Shown: positions 53,151 to 63,069 of the stretch, piece after piece
How the letters are laid out: each line of letters starts with the position of its first letter
Numbering within the stretch: the first letter of the stretch is position 1
Assembly (NCBI GenBank): GCA_004322045.1
Contig: SCRN01000002.1
Coordinates: 1 to 64,000, forward strand
Direction: 5' to 3'
DNA: 64,000 bases
Source of the DNA: Paraburkholderia sp.
Lineage (GTDB): Bacteria > Pseudomonadota > Gammaproteobacteria > Burkholderiales > Burkholderiaceae
The notes under the pieces: model-generated
The model's database searches: none
What the model saw: the letters and a program-made list of their open reading frames with translations, nothing else
Told to the model about the DNA's origin: nothing
Made by a program: the position numbers and the translations under genes

Positions 53151-54422
53151 TCACTTTGCGAGAGACAACCGAGCGCACCGGTGCTGCAAATAGCTACGCA
53201 CGGCGGGATCGCTGGAGAGGCCGATCGCAATGTCGTACGACGCGAGCGCCTCGGTCCGAGCGCCTGCGCGCGCCAGCAAATCGGCGCGCGCCGCCCAATA
53301 AGGTTGATAGTCTGCCAGCCGCGCATCGTCGGCAAAGACGGCGAGCGCATCGAGCGCCGCTTGCGGGCTATCGCGCTCGGCCAGCGCGAGCGCGCGATTG
53401 ACGGCGACGACCGGCGATGGGGCGATCGAGAACAGCGCATCGTAGAGTTGGACCACTTCAGCCCAGTTCGACCGCCGCGTTCGACAACGATAGATATGCG
53501 CCGACTGCAGCGCGGCTTCGAGCTGAAAGCGTCCGATCGTGTTGCAGGCGCTCGCGCGCCGCAGCAAAACATCGGCTGCATCGATCATCGCGGCATGCCA
53601 CGTGGCCGGATCCTGCGCGGACAACGGCACGTAGTTGCCCGCCTCGTCCCGCCGCGCATCGCGCCGCGCGTGCGAATAGAGCATCAGCGCGAGCAAGCCT
53701 AGCGCTTCGGGTTCGTCCGGCAGCAATTCGACCAGCAAGTGCCCGAGAAACAGCGCTTCGCCCGCGAGATCCTGCCGGACGGCATCGCCGCCGACCGGGT
53801 CCGTCCAACCTTCGGCAAACACCGCATAGACCGCTTCGAGCACGGCCGAGAGGCGCTCGCCCAACTCTTCGCGTTCGGGCACCGTGAACGGCACGCCGGC
53901 ATCGCGAATTTTGTTCTTCGCGCGCGCCAAGCGTTTGGCCATGGCGGCGGGCGAAGTCAAGAACGCCGACGCGATCGTCTTCGCATCGATTCCGAGCACG
54001 ACCTGCAGCATCAGCGGCGTGCGGATGCCCGCTTCGAGCGCCGGGTGGGTGCAGGCGAACAGGAGCGCGAGGCGGCGATCGGGCAGGGCGCTTGGGTCGC
54101 GCTCGTCGATTTCGTCGGCGAGCAATAGCAACTGATTCGCACATTCGTCGCGCACGACGCGATGGCGCACCACGTCGATCGCGCGGCGCCGCGCGACCGT
54201 CATCAACCACGCCTCGGGATTGGCTGGACAGCCGCGCACGGGCCAATCGGCCAACGCGGCCGCGAACGCATCGGCGAGTGCGTCTTCGGCTGCAGCCACG
54301 TCGCGCGTGCGCATCGCGAGCAGCGCGACGAGCTTGCCGTAGCTGCGCCGCGCCACCGCTTCGGCGATCGAACGAGCGGTGTCGTTCGCGTTGCCGTCGC
54401 CGTCGCGGTGGGCCGGTGTCAT
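53151..54422 (-). CDS. ECF-type sigma factor with C-terminal extension (DUF6596-like)
   Basis: 423 residues. Region 2 at about 30-100 (AEDALADAFAAALADWPVRG, then AWLMTVARRRAIDVVRHR) and region 4 at about 130-185 (LMLQVVLGIDAKTIASAFLT). The 230-residue C-terminal part is TPR-like (NTIGRFQLEAALQSAHIY, then AVNRALALAERDS). This is the ECF42 layout, in which the extension replaces an anti-sigma factor. It directs transcription in response to an unknown signal, probably of the downstream or linked genes. ATG 54422 overlaps the YciI stop by four bases, and a YciI-like partner is usual for this group. Confidence 0.87.
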   Translation of the reverse strand: MTPAHRDGDGNANDTARSIAEAVARRSYGKLVALLAMRTRDVAAAEDALADAFAAALADWPVRGCPANPEAWLMTVARRRAIDVVRHRVVRDECANQLLLLADEIDERDPSALPDRRLALLFACTHPALEAGIRTPLMLQVVLGIDAKTIASAFLTSPAAMAKRLARAKNKIRDAGVPFTVPEREELGERLSAVLEAVYAVFAEGWTDPVGGDAVRQDLAGEALFLGHLLVELLPDEPEALGLLALMLYSHARRDARRDEAGNYVPLSAQDPATWHAAMIDAADVLLRRASACNTIGRFQLEAALQSAHIYRCRTRRSNWAEVVQLYDALFSIAPSPVVAVNRALALAERDSPQAALDALAVFADDARLADYQPYWAARADLLARAGARTEALASYDIAIGLSSDPAVRSYLQHRCARLSLAK

Positions 54423-54790
54423 GCGCCGCTCTTGGCTTCGTGAGGCAGCGTCCAGACCGGGCGCACTTCCATGATCCCGTGGCTCGCGCCGGGGCAGCGT
54501 GCCGCCCATGCGATCGCGGCATCGAGGTTGGCCGCCTCGACCAGGTAGTAGCCGGCCAACTGCTCCTTCGAGTCGGAGTAGGGGCCATCGAGCACTTGCG
54601 GCTTGCCGTCGACGAGCCGCACGGTCGTGGCCGTATTCGAGGGCTGCAGGCGGTTCGAGCCGAGGATCGCGTCTGCTTTCCTCAACGATTCGGTGTACGC
54701 CTGATACGCCGCAGCGCCTTGTTGACGCTCGCTGTCGGACATTTGGTCCCAGCGGCCTTCGGCCGAATAGATCAGCAGCAGATATTGCAT
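54419..54790 (-). CDS. YciI-like protein
   Basis: 123 residues, YciI/DGPF domain (MQYLLLIYSAEGRW, then DGPYSDSKEQLAGYYLVEA and GIMEVRPVW). Fold is a dimeric ferredoxin-like barrel with unknown activity. It precedes the ECF sigma factor and overlaps it (ATGA), an arrangement seen in many bacteria. GGAGG ribosome site before ATG 54790; an upstream in-frame ATG adds 18 residues rich in Pro and is not needed. Confidence 0.88.
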   Translation of the reverse strand: MQYLLLIYSAEGRWDQMSDSERQQGAAAYQAYTESLRKADAILGSNRLQPSNTATTVRLVDGKPQVLDGPYSDSKEQLAGYYLVEAANLDAAIAWAARCPGASHGIMEVRPVWTLPHEAKSGA

Positions 54791-55372
54791 ATGAGCCTCC
54801 TTGTTGGGTGGTGGCGGCTGCCGTGCATCGAGCCGCCATGGCAATGACGTGCAAGGGGTGCGGCGAAGGACATCGACCGGGGAAATAGTGCACTCGCGAC
54901 GCGTGGTTTGTCACGGTGAGGGTCGCGCGGCAAGGGGCGTGGTCGGGGCGCGGCTGTCCGCCCGAGGCAACCTGCGAGGCTTAGCAACTAAGCTATTGCG
55001 TATTGCAACGCATTCGCATTTGCGTTGATGTTAGCTAAACGTAAGATTGCGGCCCGATCAATTCTTCATCAACGTCCTGCCAACGAGCGTTTGTTTGGTG
55101 ATCTGCCTTATTGCGTCTGCGTCAAGCCGATCTCATAGCGGGAAACGGGCCTTCAAACGCGTTGCTCCGACGCGCAGGTGCCCGCTAACAGTCGCATTGC
55201 CCTCTCCCTTGATGCGAATCAACCATTGCCTGCTCGAGCTTGCATACGCTGTCAGGGTACCTTCCCCAAACGCGGACCTCGGCGCGCATACGCAATTCGA
55301 TCACGCGGTTCCCCTGCAGTTATGCGTCGTCTTGCTGCCGGACTGTTCGAACGAGCGAATCGGAGAAAAACA
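54791..55372. other. 582-bp region before the arc operon
   Basis: Holds a perfect hairpin GCTTAG-CAA-CTAAGC (54979-54993), an inverted repeat CAACGCA/TGCGTTG (55006-55012, 55021-55027) and the palindrome TTAGCTAA (55031-55038). These cluster within 60 bp about 340-390 bp before arcD and are likely regulatory. I did not find a convincing FNR/ANR or ArgR box. No gene is supported. Confidence 0.5.
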
Positions 55373-56860
55373 ATGGACATACCGCACGAGCCGTCCAGGC
55401 CGTCCGCGAGCGAGCGTGCCGCTTCGAAGCAACCAAAGACGCGTACGTTGGGCTTACCGCTTCTGACCGGCGTCGTCATCGCATCGATGATCGGCGGCGG
55501 CGCATTCAATCTTCCGCAAAACATGGCGCAGGGCGCGGGGCTTGGCGCGGTCATCGTGGCCTGGGTCATTACGCTCGTCGGCATGTTTTTTCTGTCGAAT
55601 ACGTTTCGCACGCTTGCCGATAAAAGGCCCGATTTGAAGGCGGGCATCTATTCCTACGCGAAAGAGGGATTCGGCCCATTGGCCGGATTCGAAATGGCTT
55701 GGGGGTATTGGCTCTCCGCGGCATTCGGCAATGTGGCATTCGCGTTGTTGTTCATGCAGACGCTCGGCTACTTCTTCCCCGATTTCAGGAGCGGCAGCAA
55801 TTGGCCGGCAATCGCGGGTGCATCGCTGCTGATCTGGATCATGAACTTCGTGGTGCTCTCCGGCGTGAGGCGGGCGGCAATGCTGAACGTCATCTCGAGC
55901 GTGCTCAACATCGGCACGATCACGGTGGCGCTCAGCGCCATGGCCGTGGCGATGAAAGGCGGCATGTTCTCGTTCGACTTCTGGGGCCAACAACAGAATT
56001 TGGGCAGCCTCGTCGGTCAGGTCAAGAGCACGATGCTCGTGACGCTGTGGGTCTTCATCGGCATAGAAGGCGCCGTTGTCGTCTCCGATCGCGCCGCCAA
56101 GACATCGCAAGTGGGGATCGCGACCTTTCTCGGCCTCATCCTTTGCACCGTGCTGTATTTCCTGCTTTCTGCGCTGCCGTTCGGCTTGATGCATCAGGCA
56201 CAGCTCGCGGCCTTGCCGTCGCCGTCCGCGGCATACGTGCTCAAAGCAGCGGTGGGCGATTGGGGCGCCGCATTCATCTCCGTCGCGCTCATGATGTCCA
56301 TCCTCAGTTGTTGGCTGGCGTGGACCATCCTGGTGGCGGAATTGCCGTATGAAGGGGCGAAGGGCGGCGTGTTTCCGAAGTTCCTTGCGCGGGAGAACCG
56401 CCATCATGCGGCCGCGCCTTCGCTTTGGATCTCCAGCATGGCGATGCAGTGCGCAGTGTTCGTCGTGCTGTTCGCGCACAACGCATGGACCTGGCTCATC
56501 TCGATCACCGGGGTCATGATTCTGCCCCCCTACCTCGCGAGCACCGTATTCCTCTGGAAATTCGCCTCGCAATCGACGTATCGAGCCAGCGAGGGCGAAA
56601 CCGCTCGGCAATCCGTGTTGACCGGTGTTTTCGGGACCCTGTACGCCTTGTGGCTGCTCTACGCCGCCGGTCCGCAATTCCTGCTTATGTCGACGGTGCT
56701 CTTCGCGATCGGCGTGCCCGTGTATTGGTGGGCGCGGCGCGAGCATGCGCCCGGCGAGGCGGCGTTTTCGCGCCGCGAAGCCGTTGTGGCTGTGGCGTTG
56801 GTGCTGGTGGCGATCGTCGCGGTCGTGCTGTTCGTGCGCGGGGTTGTGACGATCGGTTGA
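55373..56860 (+). CDS. arcD: Arginine/ornithine antiporter-like permease
   Basis: 495 residues, APC superfamily, about 12 membrane segments. GLPLLTGVVIASMIGGGAFNLPQNMA, YSYAKEGFGPLAGFEMAWGYWLSA and a tail VVAVALVLVAIVAVVLF. This is the basic amino-acid/polyamine antiporter type found with arcABC, exchanging arginine for ornithine (or an amine) at the membrane. ATG 55373 is preceded by GGAGAAA; an upstream GTG-type extension overlaps unrelated sequence. First gene of the operon. Confidence 0.88.
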   Translation: MDIPHEPSRPSASERAASKQPKTRTLGLPLLTGVVIASMIGGGAFNLPQNMAQGAGLGAVIVAWVITLVGMFFLSNTFRTLADKRPDLKAGIYSYAKEGFGPLAGFEMAWGYWLSAAFGNVAFALLFMQTLGYFFPDFRSGSNWPAIAGASLLIWIMNFVVLSGVRRAAMLNVISSVLNIGTITVALSAMAVAMKGGMFSFDFWGQQQNLGSLVGQVKSTMLVTLWVFIGIEGAVVVSDRAAKTSQVGIATFLGLILCTVLYFLLSALPFGLMHQAQLAALPSPSAAYVLKAAVGDWGAAFISVALMMSILSCWLAWTILVAELPYEGAKGGVFPKFLARENRHHAAAPSLWISSMAMQCAVFVVLFAHNAWTWLISITGVMILPPYLASTVFLWKFASQSTYRASEGETARQSVLTGVFGTLYALWLLYAAGPQFLLMSTVLFAIGVPVYWWARREHAPGEAAFSRREAVVAVALVLVAIVAVVLFVRGVVTIG

Positions 56861-56923
56861 CCTTGGCGCGACCGGCGCGTGCCGAGATCGCTGCCGGCAA
56901 CGACCCATACAGTGAGGATAGCG

Positions 56924-59263
56924 ATGCTGTACGACCAGATGTTCGGCTTCTTGTTTTGTTGCGCAATGCCGGTGCCGCCGACGTTTCCTTCGCAACGTGC
57001 GCATTGCATCGTCGAGGAAGTCGGCAGGCTAGGTTATGCGACGACGGTTGCCGCCACGCTAGAGGACGCCCGTTGCGCAGTGCGCAGCGACGCCAGCGTA
57101 GGATGCTTGGTCGTCGAATGGTCGCAGATCGACTCCGAAAGCGACGTCGAAGCGTTCGTTCGATTCGTGCGCGAGCGGGGCCTCGAGGTGCCGATCTTCA
57201 TCTTGGTCGAGCGCCATCTGCTGGAGGAGATACCGGTCGCGGTGCTGGGCCAGGTCACCGGATACGTGTTCATCGAAGAAGATACGCCGCAGTTCGTCGC
57301 CCGCAACCTCGTGAGCCATCTGCGCAATTACGCGGATTCGCTAAAGACCCCGTTCTTCGGCGCGATGGTCGATTATGCCGAGCAGGCCAACCAAATGTGG
57401 ACCTGCCCCGGGCACAATGGTGGTGTCTTTTACCAGAAGAGCCCCATCGGCAGGGCGTTCGTCAAGCACCTGGGCGAGCAGGTCTTTCGCAACGATCTGG
57501 ACAATTCGGTCGTCGAACTGGGCGATTTGCTGGTTCACGAAGGCCCCGCACTGGCTGCGCAAAAGGCCGCAGCACGGATCTTCGGCGCGGAGCGCACCTA
57601 TTTCGTGCTGAACGGCACATCGACTTCCAACAAGATCGCGTTGACGGCGCTCGTGGCGCCCGGCGATCTCGTCCTATTCGACCGCAACAACCACAAGGCC
57701 GCGCATCATGGCGCGCTGCTGCTGGGCGGCGGCATCCCGATCTACCTGCAGACAGGCCGCAACACCTACGGCATGATCGGCCCCATCGATTTCGAGTCGC
57801 TCGACGAACGGCGCATTCGCGAGAGCATTCGGTGCAACCCGCTCGTCAACGATCCGCAAGCCTGGCAACGCGCGCGGCCATTTCGAGTGGCGGTCATCGA
57901 GCAATGCACTTATGACGGGACGATTTACAACGCACGAATGATCGTGGAGAAGCTGGGGCCGCTGTGCGATTACATCCTGTTCGATGAAGCGTGGGCGGGG
58001 TTCATGAAGTTTCACCCGCTATTCGAAGGGCATTTCGCGATGGGAGTCGCGGGACTCGACGCGCAGGCGCCAGGCATCATCGCCACGCAGTCCACGCATA
58101 AGCAATTGGCGGGTTTCTCGCAGGCGTCGCAAATCCACGTCAAGGATGCTCACCTCGCAGGCCAGCGCCGCCAAGTCAGCCATCGGCGCTTCAATGAAAT
58201 GTTCATGCAGCATTCGTCGACGTCGCCGTTTTATCCGCTGTTCGCCTCGCTCGACGTAGGCGCCCAGATGATGAGGGGCCGTTCCGGGCAAGTGCTATGG
58301 GACGACACGATCCGGCTCGGCATCGAGATGCGCAAGAAGCTCCGCGAGCTGCGCCGCGAGTACGAGGCGACGCAAGAAGACCCCGCTCGACGCTGGTTCT
58401 TCGATCCGTTCGTGCCGGACTTCGTGGAGCTCGACGGCCGCACGCAGCGATGGGAGGACGCGCCCACCGATGTGCTGGCGCGGGACGCCCACTGTTGGGA
58501 ACTCGCTCCGGGCAGGCGCTGGCATGGCTTCACGCAACTTGCGCCCGGCTATGCGATGACGGACCCGAACAAGTTGACCTTACTCACGCCCGGGTTCGAT
58601 CGTGAGACCGGCGAATATGCGGACCACGGCATTCCGGCCGCGGTGCTCGCCCAATTTCTGCGAGAGCGGCAAATCGTGCCGGAAAAGAACGATCTGAACA
58701 GCATTCTTTTTTTGCTGACGCCGGGCCTGGAATCGACGAAGGCGGGCACGCTCTTGTCGGCGCTGGTGCGCTTCAAGCAATTGCACGATGACAACGCTTT
58801 GCTCGACGAAGTGATTCCCGCGTTCGTGGCGGCGCATCGCGCGCGCTACGCGGGCCTTGGGCTGCACGACTTATGCGGGCAGATGCATCGGTTCTATCGC
58901 GAACGCAACGTCAGCCGGTTGCAGCGCGAGCAGTTCCGGGCGGGGCACTTTCCGAAAGCAGCGCTGACTCCGCAGCAAGCGATGCACGAACTCGTGCGCA
59001 ACAACGTCGAACTGCTGCCTATCGATAGGATCGGCGGACGCATCGCGGCCACGCTCGCGCTCGTGTACCCGCCCGGCATCGGCGTGGTGGTGCCCGGGGA
59101 GCGATACGACGAACGCGCTCAGCCCATGCTGGACTATTTCCGGATGTTCGAGGAAGGCGGCAATCGCTTTCCGGGTTTTGAAAACGAGATTCAGGGTATT
59201 TACCGCAAGGCGGAAGACGACGGAACCGTGCGGCTCTACACGTACGTCGTCAACGAGCCGTAA
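56924..59263 (+). CDS. Orn/Lys/Arg decarboxylase (biodegradative type)
   Basis: 779 residues, fold type I PLP enzyme with an N-terminal receiver-like wing domain (about 20-135), a PLP core and a C-terminal domain. PLP-binding Lys393 is in STHKQLAGFSQ, and the Asp for the PLP nitrogen is D354 (LFDEAWAGF). TCPGHNGGVFYQKSP, NGTSTSNK and VIEQCTYDGTIYN are family landmarks. Length and motifs match biodegradative arginine, lysine or ornithine decarboxylases; which substrate cannot be told from sequence. It sits between arcD and arcA, an unusual place. ATG 56924 with GAGGA upstream. The start FGFLFCCAM is hydrophobic and Cys-rich. Confidence 0.87.
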   Translation: MLYDQMFGFLFCCAMPVPPTFPSQRAHCIVEEVGRLGYATTVAATLEDARCAVRSDASVGCLVVEWSQIDSESDVEAFVRFVRERGLEVPIFILVERHLLEEIPVAVLGQVTGYVFIEEDTPQFVARNLVSHLRNYADSLKTPFFGAMVDYAEQANQMWTCPGHNGGVFYQKSPIGRAFVKHLGEQVFRNDLDNSVVELGDLLVHEGPALAAQKAAARIFGAERTYFVLNGTSTSNKIALTALVAPGDLVLFDRNNHKAAHHGALLLGGGIPIYLQTGRNTYGMIGPIDFESLDERRIRESIRCNPLVNDPQAWQRARPFRVAVIEQCTYDGTIYNARMIVEKLGPLCDYILFDEAWAGFMKFHPLFEGHFAMGVAGLDAQAPGIIATQSTHKQLAGFSQASQIHVKDAHLAGQRRQVSHRRFNEMFMQHSSTSPFYPLFASLDVGAQMMRGRSGQVLWDDTIRLGIEMRKKLRELRREYEATQEDPARRWFFDPFVPDFVELDGRTQRWEDAPTDVLARDAHCWELAPGRRWHGFTQLAPGYAMTDPNKLTLLTPGFDRETGEYADHGIPAAVLAQFLRERQIVPEKNDLNSILFLLTPGLESTKAGTLLSALVRFKQLHDDNALLDEVIPAFVAAHRARYAGLGLHDLCGQMHRFYRERNVSRLQREQFRAGHFPKAALTPQQAMHELVRNNVELLPIDRIGGRIAATLALVYPPGIGVVVPGERYDERAQPMLDYFRMFEEGGNRFPGFENEIQGIYRKAEDDGTVRLYTYVVNEP

Positions 59264-59281
59264 ACGCTTGGAGAAGCTGCG

Positions 59282-60505
59282 ATGACACTAGGTGTTCATT
59301 CCGAGGCGGGCAAGCTTCGCACGGTGATGGTTTGCCGGCCGGGCTTGGCCCATCGGCGGCTCACGCCGGCCAACCGCGAGGCCCTGCTGTTCGACGATGT
59401 GATCTGGGTCGACAGGGCGATCGAGGATCACGATTTCTTCACGGGCGTCATGCGCGAGCGCGGCATCGAGGTGCTGGAGTTTCAGCATCTGCTCGCGCAA
59501 GTGTGCCTCGACCCTACGGCGCGGGACTGGATTCTCGACCGGCGAATCGTGGAGGAGGAGGTCGGCACGGGCATGCTGCGTGAGTTGCGGCTCTGGCTTG
59601 AAGAGATGCCGGCGCAGCAACTGACCGACGCGTTGATCGGCGGCATTGCCAAGGCGGACTTGCCGTTCGATGCGCGCGGGTTGTTCGGCGGTCATCTCGA
59701 ACGCTCCGATTTCGTGATGCAGCCGCTTGCCAATCTAATCTTTCAGCGCGATCCGAGCGCATGGATCTATGGCGGCGTCACCTTGCATCCGATGTTCTGG
59801 CCGGCGCGGCGCAAGGAGGCGCTGCTGCTCGCCGCCGTCTATCGCTTTCATCCGCGCTTTGCAGGCAAGGTCAAGACGTGGTGGGGCGATCCCGACCGCG
59901 ACTACCGCGCCGCCACACTGGAAGGCGGCGACGTGATGCCGATCGGCAACGGCGTCGTGCTGATCGGCATGGGCGAGCGCACGAGCCCGCAAGCGGTGAC
60001 GCAAGTCGCGCGGCATTTATTCTCCGGCAATGGAGCGAACCGCGTCATCGCGTGCGCCTTGCCGAAGGCGCGTGCATCGATGCATCTGGACACCGTGTTC
60101 TCCTTCATCGACGTGGACTTCGTCAGCATCTATCCCGACGTGGCCCAAGGTATTCGCTGCACGAGCCTGTACCCCGGCGACAAACTCGGCGAGGTTCGCT
60201 ACGAGCGGCACGACGAAGCGTTTCTCTCTGTCGTCGCCGGTGCGCTGGGCCTGGGCTCGCTGCGTGTGCTGACGACGGGCGGAGACTCGTACGAGACAGA
60301 ACGCGAGCAGTGGGACGACGGCAACAACGTGCTCGCGCTGGATCGCCGGGTCGTGCTCGCCTACGACCGCAACACGTATACGAACCGAAAGATGCGGCAA
60401 GCGGGCGTGGAGGTGATCGAAATCCCCGGCGGCGAGCTCGGCCGGGGGCGTGGCGGCAGCCATTGCCTCAGTTGTCCGATCGCGCGCGATCCGATCGAGA
60501 TCTGA
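59282..60505 (+). CDS. arcA: Arginine deiminase
   Basis: 407 residues, guanidino-modifying fold. The catalytic Cys is Cys395 in [10 protein letters not shown], with the N-terminal substrate residues in [12 protein letters not shown] and the Asp/His stretch [11 protein letters not shown]. It hydrolyses arginine to citrulline and ammonia. 18 bp after the decarboxylase. The usual GGGxHC end motif is kept as GGSHC, and a second Cys (398) follows. Confidence 0.95.
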   Translation: MTLGVHSEAGKLRTVMVCRPGLAHRRLTPANREALLFDDVIWVDRAIEDHDFFTGVMRERGIEVLEFQHLLAQVCLDPTARDWILDRRIVEEEVGTGMLRELRLWLEEMPAQQLTDALIGGIAKADLPFDARGLFGGHLERSDFVMQPLANLIFQRDPSAWIYGGVTLHPMFWPARRKEALLLAAVYRFHPRFAGKVKTWWGDPDRDYRAATLEGGDVMPIGNGVVLIGMGERTSPQAVTQVARHLFSGNGANRVIACALPKARASMHLDTVFSFIDVDFVSIYPDVAQGIRCTSLYPGDKLGEVRYERHDEAFLSVVAGALGLGSLRVLTTGGDSYETEREQWDDGNNVLALDRRVVLAYDRNTYTNRKMRQAGVEVIEIPGGELGRGRGGSHCLSCPIARDPIEI

Positions 60506-60510
60506 AATAT

Positions 60511-60537
60511 CCGAACCATCTGAACCGTCTGAACCAT
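60511..60537 (+). repeat. Three 9-bp tandem repeats between arcA and arcB
   Basis: CCGAACCAT (60511-60519), CTGAACCGT (60520-60528), CTGAACCAT (60529-60537). They start six bases after the arcA stop, in the 71-bp gap before arcB. Confidence 0.7.
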
Positions 60538-60576
60538 CGCAAGGCCGCTCATTATTCTTTGCTCAACGGATGCCCC

Positions 60577-61578
60577 ATGTTCAACGTACACAATCGAAGC
60601 TATCTGACGCTGATCGAATACACGCCGCGCCAGATTCGCTATCTGCTGGACCTATCGCGAGACCTGAAACGCGCCAAATACGCGGGAACGGAAGTGCCGC
60701 GCTTGACCGGAAAAAACATCGCCTTGATTTTCGAGAAGTCATCGACCCGCACGCGCTGCGCGTTCGAAGTGGCGGCGCACGATCAGGGCGCGCATGTCAC
60801 TTACCTCGATCCGACCGGGTCGCAAATCGGGCACAAGGAATCGATCAAGGACACGGCGCGTGTGCTGGGCCGCATGTTCGACGCGATCGAATACCGGGGT
60901 TTTGCTCAGGAAACGGTCGAGGAATTGGCGCAATACGCCGGTGTGCCCGTGTATAACGGCTTGACCGACGAATTTCACCCGACGCAAATGCTGGCCGATG
61001 TCCTGACGATGACGGAATTCAGCGATAAACCGCTTCACGACATTGCTTATTGCTACATCGGCGATGCGCACAACAACAGCGGCAACTCGCTGCTGGTGGT
61101 CGGCGCGAAGCTGGGAATGGACGTGCGTTTGTGCGCGCCGCGTCGATTGTGGCCGCACGACGAGCTGATCGCGCAATGCCGCGCGATCGCGGCGCAGACA
61201 GGAGCGCGCCTCACGTTGACGGAAACGCCCACCGAAGCGGTGAAAGGCGTCGACTTCATTTACACGGATGTCTGGGTTTCGATGGGGGAGCCGGTGGAAA
61301 AGTGGGGCGAAAGAATCCAAGCGCTTTTGCCATATCAGGTCAATGCGGAACTCGTTGCAGTTGCCGGAAACCCGCGCGTGAAGATCATGCACTGCCTACC
61401 GGCGCTCCACGATACGGCAACGCATGTAGGCAAGCAGATCGCGGAGCAGTACGGCCTTGAAAATGGCATCGAAATCACCGATGAGGTGTTTGAGTCGGAT
61501 GCATCGGTCGTATTCGAGCAGGCGGAGAACCGGTTGCATACGATCAAAGCCGTATTGGTCGCAACGCTTGCCGGGTGA
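60577..61578 (+). CDS. arcB: Ornithine carbamoyltransferase, catabolic
   Basis: 333 residues. Carbamoyl phosphate motif [11 protein letters not shown] (near residue 55) and ornithine motif HCLPALHD (C-terminal third), plus [13 protein letters not shown]. In the ADI pathway it runs backwards, from citrulline and phosphate to ornithine and carbamoyl phosphate. Start ATG 60577 ([12 protein letters not shown]); the ribosome site is weak (ACGGA), so expression may depend on the upstream gene. A much longer open frame upstream overlaps arcA and is a shadow. Confidence 0.95.
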   Translation: MFNVHNRSYLTLIEYTPRQIRYLLDLSRDLKRAKYAGTEVPRLTGKNIALIFEKSSTRTRCAFEVAAHDQGAHVTYLDPTGSQIGHKESIKDTARVLGRMFDAIEYRGFAQETVEELAQYAGVPVYNGLTDEFHPTQMLADVLTMTEFSDKPLHDIAYCYIGDAHNNSGNSLLVVGAKLGMDVRLCAPRRLWPHDELIAQCRAIAAQTGARLTLTETPTEAVKGVDFIYTDVWVSMGEPVEKWGERIQALLPYQVNAELVAVAGNPRVKIMHCLPALHDTATHVGKQIAEQYGLENGIEITDEVFESDASVVFEQAENRLHTIKAVLVATLAG

Positions 61579-61590
61579 GCGGAGCGAACG

Positions 61591-62529
61591 ATGCGATTAG
61601 TCGTGGCATTAGGCGGCAATGCACTGCTCAAACGCGGTGAGCCGGTCAGCGCGGACGCGCAGCGCCGCAACGTTCGGCTTGCCGCCGTTCAACTGGCCAA
61701 GGTCGCCGCGGAAAACGAACTCGTGATCGTGCACGGAAACGGGCCGCAAGTTGGACTGCTCGCGCTCGAACAAGCGAAGATGCCGCTGGCCGAGCGTTTT
61801 CCGCTCGATGTCCTGGATGCAGAATCGGAAGGAATGATCGGCTACACGATCGAACAGGAACTCGGAAACGAGCTGCCTTCCGAGCGGGCCTGCGCGACGC
61901 TGCTGACGATGGTGGAGGTCAGCGCCGCCGATCCGGCGTTTGCGCGCCCGACCAAGCCGATCGGAGCCGTGTGCACCCTCGCGCAAGCCGAAGCGATGAT
62001 TGCGGAGAAGGGCTGGACGATGGCGCGCGACGGCGAATCGTATCGGCGCGTGGTGCCGAGCCCCAAACCGGTCCGCCTGCTCGAAATGCAGGCCGTGCGA
62101 TGGCTGCTCGAAAAAGGCGCGGTCGTCATTTGCGCGGGTGGCGGGGGCATCCCTGTCGTCAAGGGGCCGGACGGCCGTTATTGCGGCGCTGAAGCCGTGG
62201 TCGACAAAGATGCGAGCGCGGCGCTCCTTGCCTCGGCAATCGACGCGGACCTGCTCGTGATCGCCACCGACGTGCCAGGCGTTTTCAGAGATTGGGGCAA
62301 ACCGTCGGCGCGGCTGATTCGTCGTGTGAGCCCCGACGCACTCGGCGCGCAAGGCTTCGCTGCCGGATCGATGGCGCCGAAGGTCGAGGCAGCATGCGAG
62401 TTTGCCAAGCGCTCCGGGCGTCGCGCAGTCATCGGTGCGCTGGCGCAAATCGATGCATTGATCGCCGGCACTGCCGGAACGTCGATCGATTGCGCTTATG
62501 CGGAACTAGTCGAAGAAGACGCGAGCTAG
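61591..62529 (+). CDS. arcC: Carbamate kinase
   Basis: 312 residues, amino-acid kinase fold. Motifs: [15 protein letters not shown] at the start, [14 protein letters not shown], and [18 protein letters not shown], with catalytic Lys in the first and the last. It makes ATP from carbamoyl phosphate and ADP, the energy step of the ADI pathway. 12 bp after arcB; last gene of the operon, and convergent with the DUF1488 gene without an obvious terminator. Confidence 0.95.
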   Translation: MRLVVALGGNALLKRGEPVSADAQRRNVRLAAVQLAKVAAENELVIVHGNGPQVGLLALEQAKMPLAERFPLDVLDAESEGMIGYTIEQELGNELPSERACATLLTMVEVSAADPAFARPTKPIGAVCTLAQAEAMIAEKGWTMARDGESYRRVVPSPKPVRLLEMQAVRWLLEKGAVVICAGGGGIPVVKGPDGRYCGAEAVVDKDASAALLASAIDADLLVIATDVPGVFRDWGKPSARLIRRVSPDALGAQGFAAGSMAPKVEAACEFAKRSGRRAVIGALAQIDALIAGTAGTSIDCAYAELVEEDAS

Positions 62530-62623
62530 GTAGAATCGCAACGCCGTGACAGCGGATGACTTGGAAGGACTTAAGCCTGTGCGGTTGGCAGATCCTGATG
62601 CGTTCTAGCGAAAACGTGGCCGC

Positions 62624-62875
62624 TCACGAAATCGAATATCGATTCTGTGGGCCGGCGACATACTGCTTTCGAGCGATTTCGAGGAGCCTTTCACGACATT
62701 CATCGAAGGCGCCGAGTAGCGAGCGCTCGTCGGTGCCGGTGCCGGCCTGCAGATTTCTGATGATCGCGTCGTCCACCTGGAACGTGATTTCGCGCGAATT
62801 ATCGTATCCCCAAAAACAAACGCGATGCCTCGCGGCATCGTAACTGCGGCTGGGATTGGGAAATTCGAGTGCCAC
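62624..62875 (-). CDS. DUF1488 protein
   Basis: 83 residues, one DUF1488 domain: FPNPSRSYDAARHRVCFWGY, then REITFQVDDAII and ALGAFDECRERLLEIARKQY-like C-terminus. I prefer GTG at 62875, with AAAAGG upstream inside the end of the preceding gene; an ATG at 62911 would overlap that gene by 34 bp. Small cytoplasmic protein of unknown function, common in Burkholderiales. Confidence 0.72.
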   Translation of the reverse strand: MALEFPNPSRSYDAARHRVCFWGYDNSREITFQVDDAIIRNLQAGTGTDERSLLGAFDECRERLLEIARKQYVAGPQNRYSIS

Positions 62876-62877
62876 GA

Positions 62878-63069
62878 TCAGCCTTTTGCGCGTACGACCG
62901 AATAGCGCCATTTACTGGCGTTCGAATCGATGGAGGCATCGTTGACGCGTCGCTGCTCGGCGCGCAATGCGTCCGCGGTTTCGAGGATGAGCGCTTGCTT
63001 CCTGCGATCCTGGGTGTACTCGCTCACTCGGGCGGCAAGGGTTGCGGTTTGTTTTATGGGTGATCGCAT
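62878..63069 (-). CDS. Hypothetical 63-residue protein
   Basis: Begins MRSPIKQTATLAARVSEYTQ, mostly helical and rich in Arg, Gln and Asp, with no membrane segment. AGGA lies upstream of the ATG. Its stop is two bases before the GTG start of the DUF1488 gene, so the two are probably co-transcribed. No family recognised. Confidence 0.5.
   Translation of the reverse strand: MRSPIKQTATLAARVSEYTQDRRKQALILETADALRAEQRRVNDASIDSNASKWRYSVVRAKG

Noticed and set aside
55454-57004. 516-codon minus-strand frame opposite arcD
   Set aside because: Shadow of a real membrane protein gene; His/Gln/Arg-rich translation.
59761-61578. 605-codon plus-strand frame that would make ArcB 270 residues longer
   Set aside because: The extra part overlaps arcA out of frame and is Arg-rich. 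The ArcB family start is at 60577.
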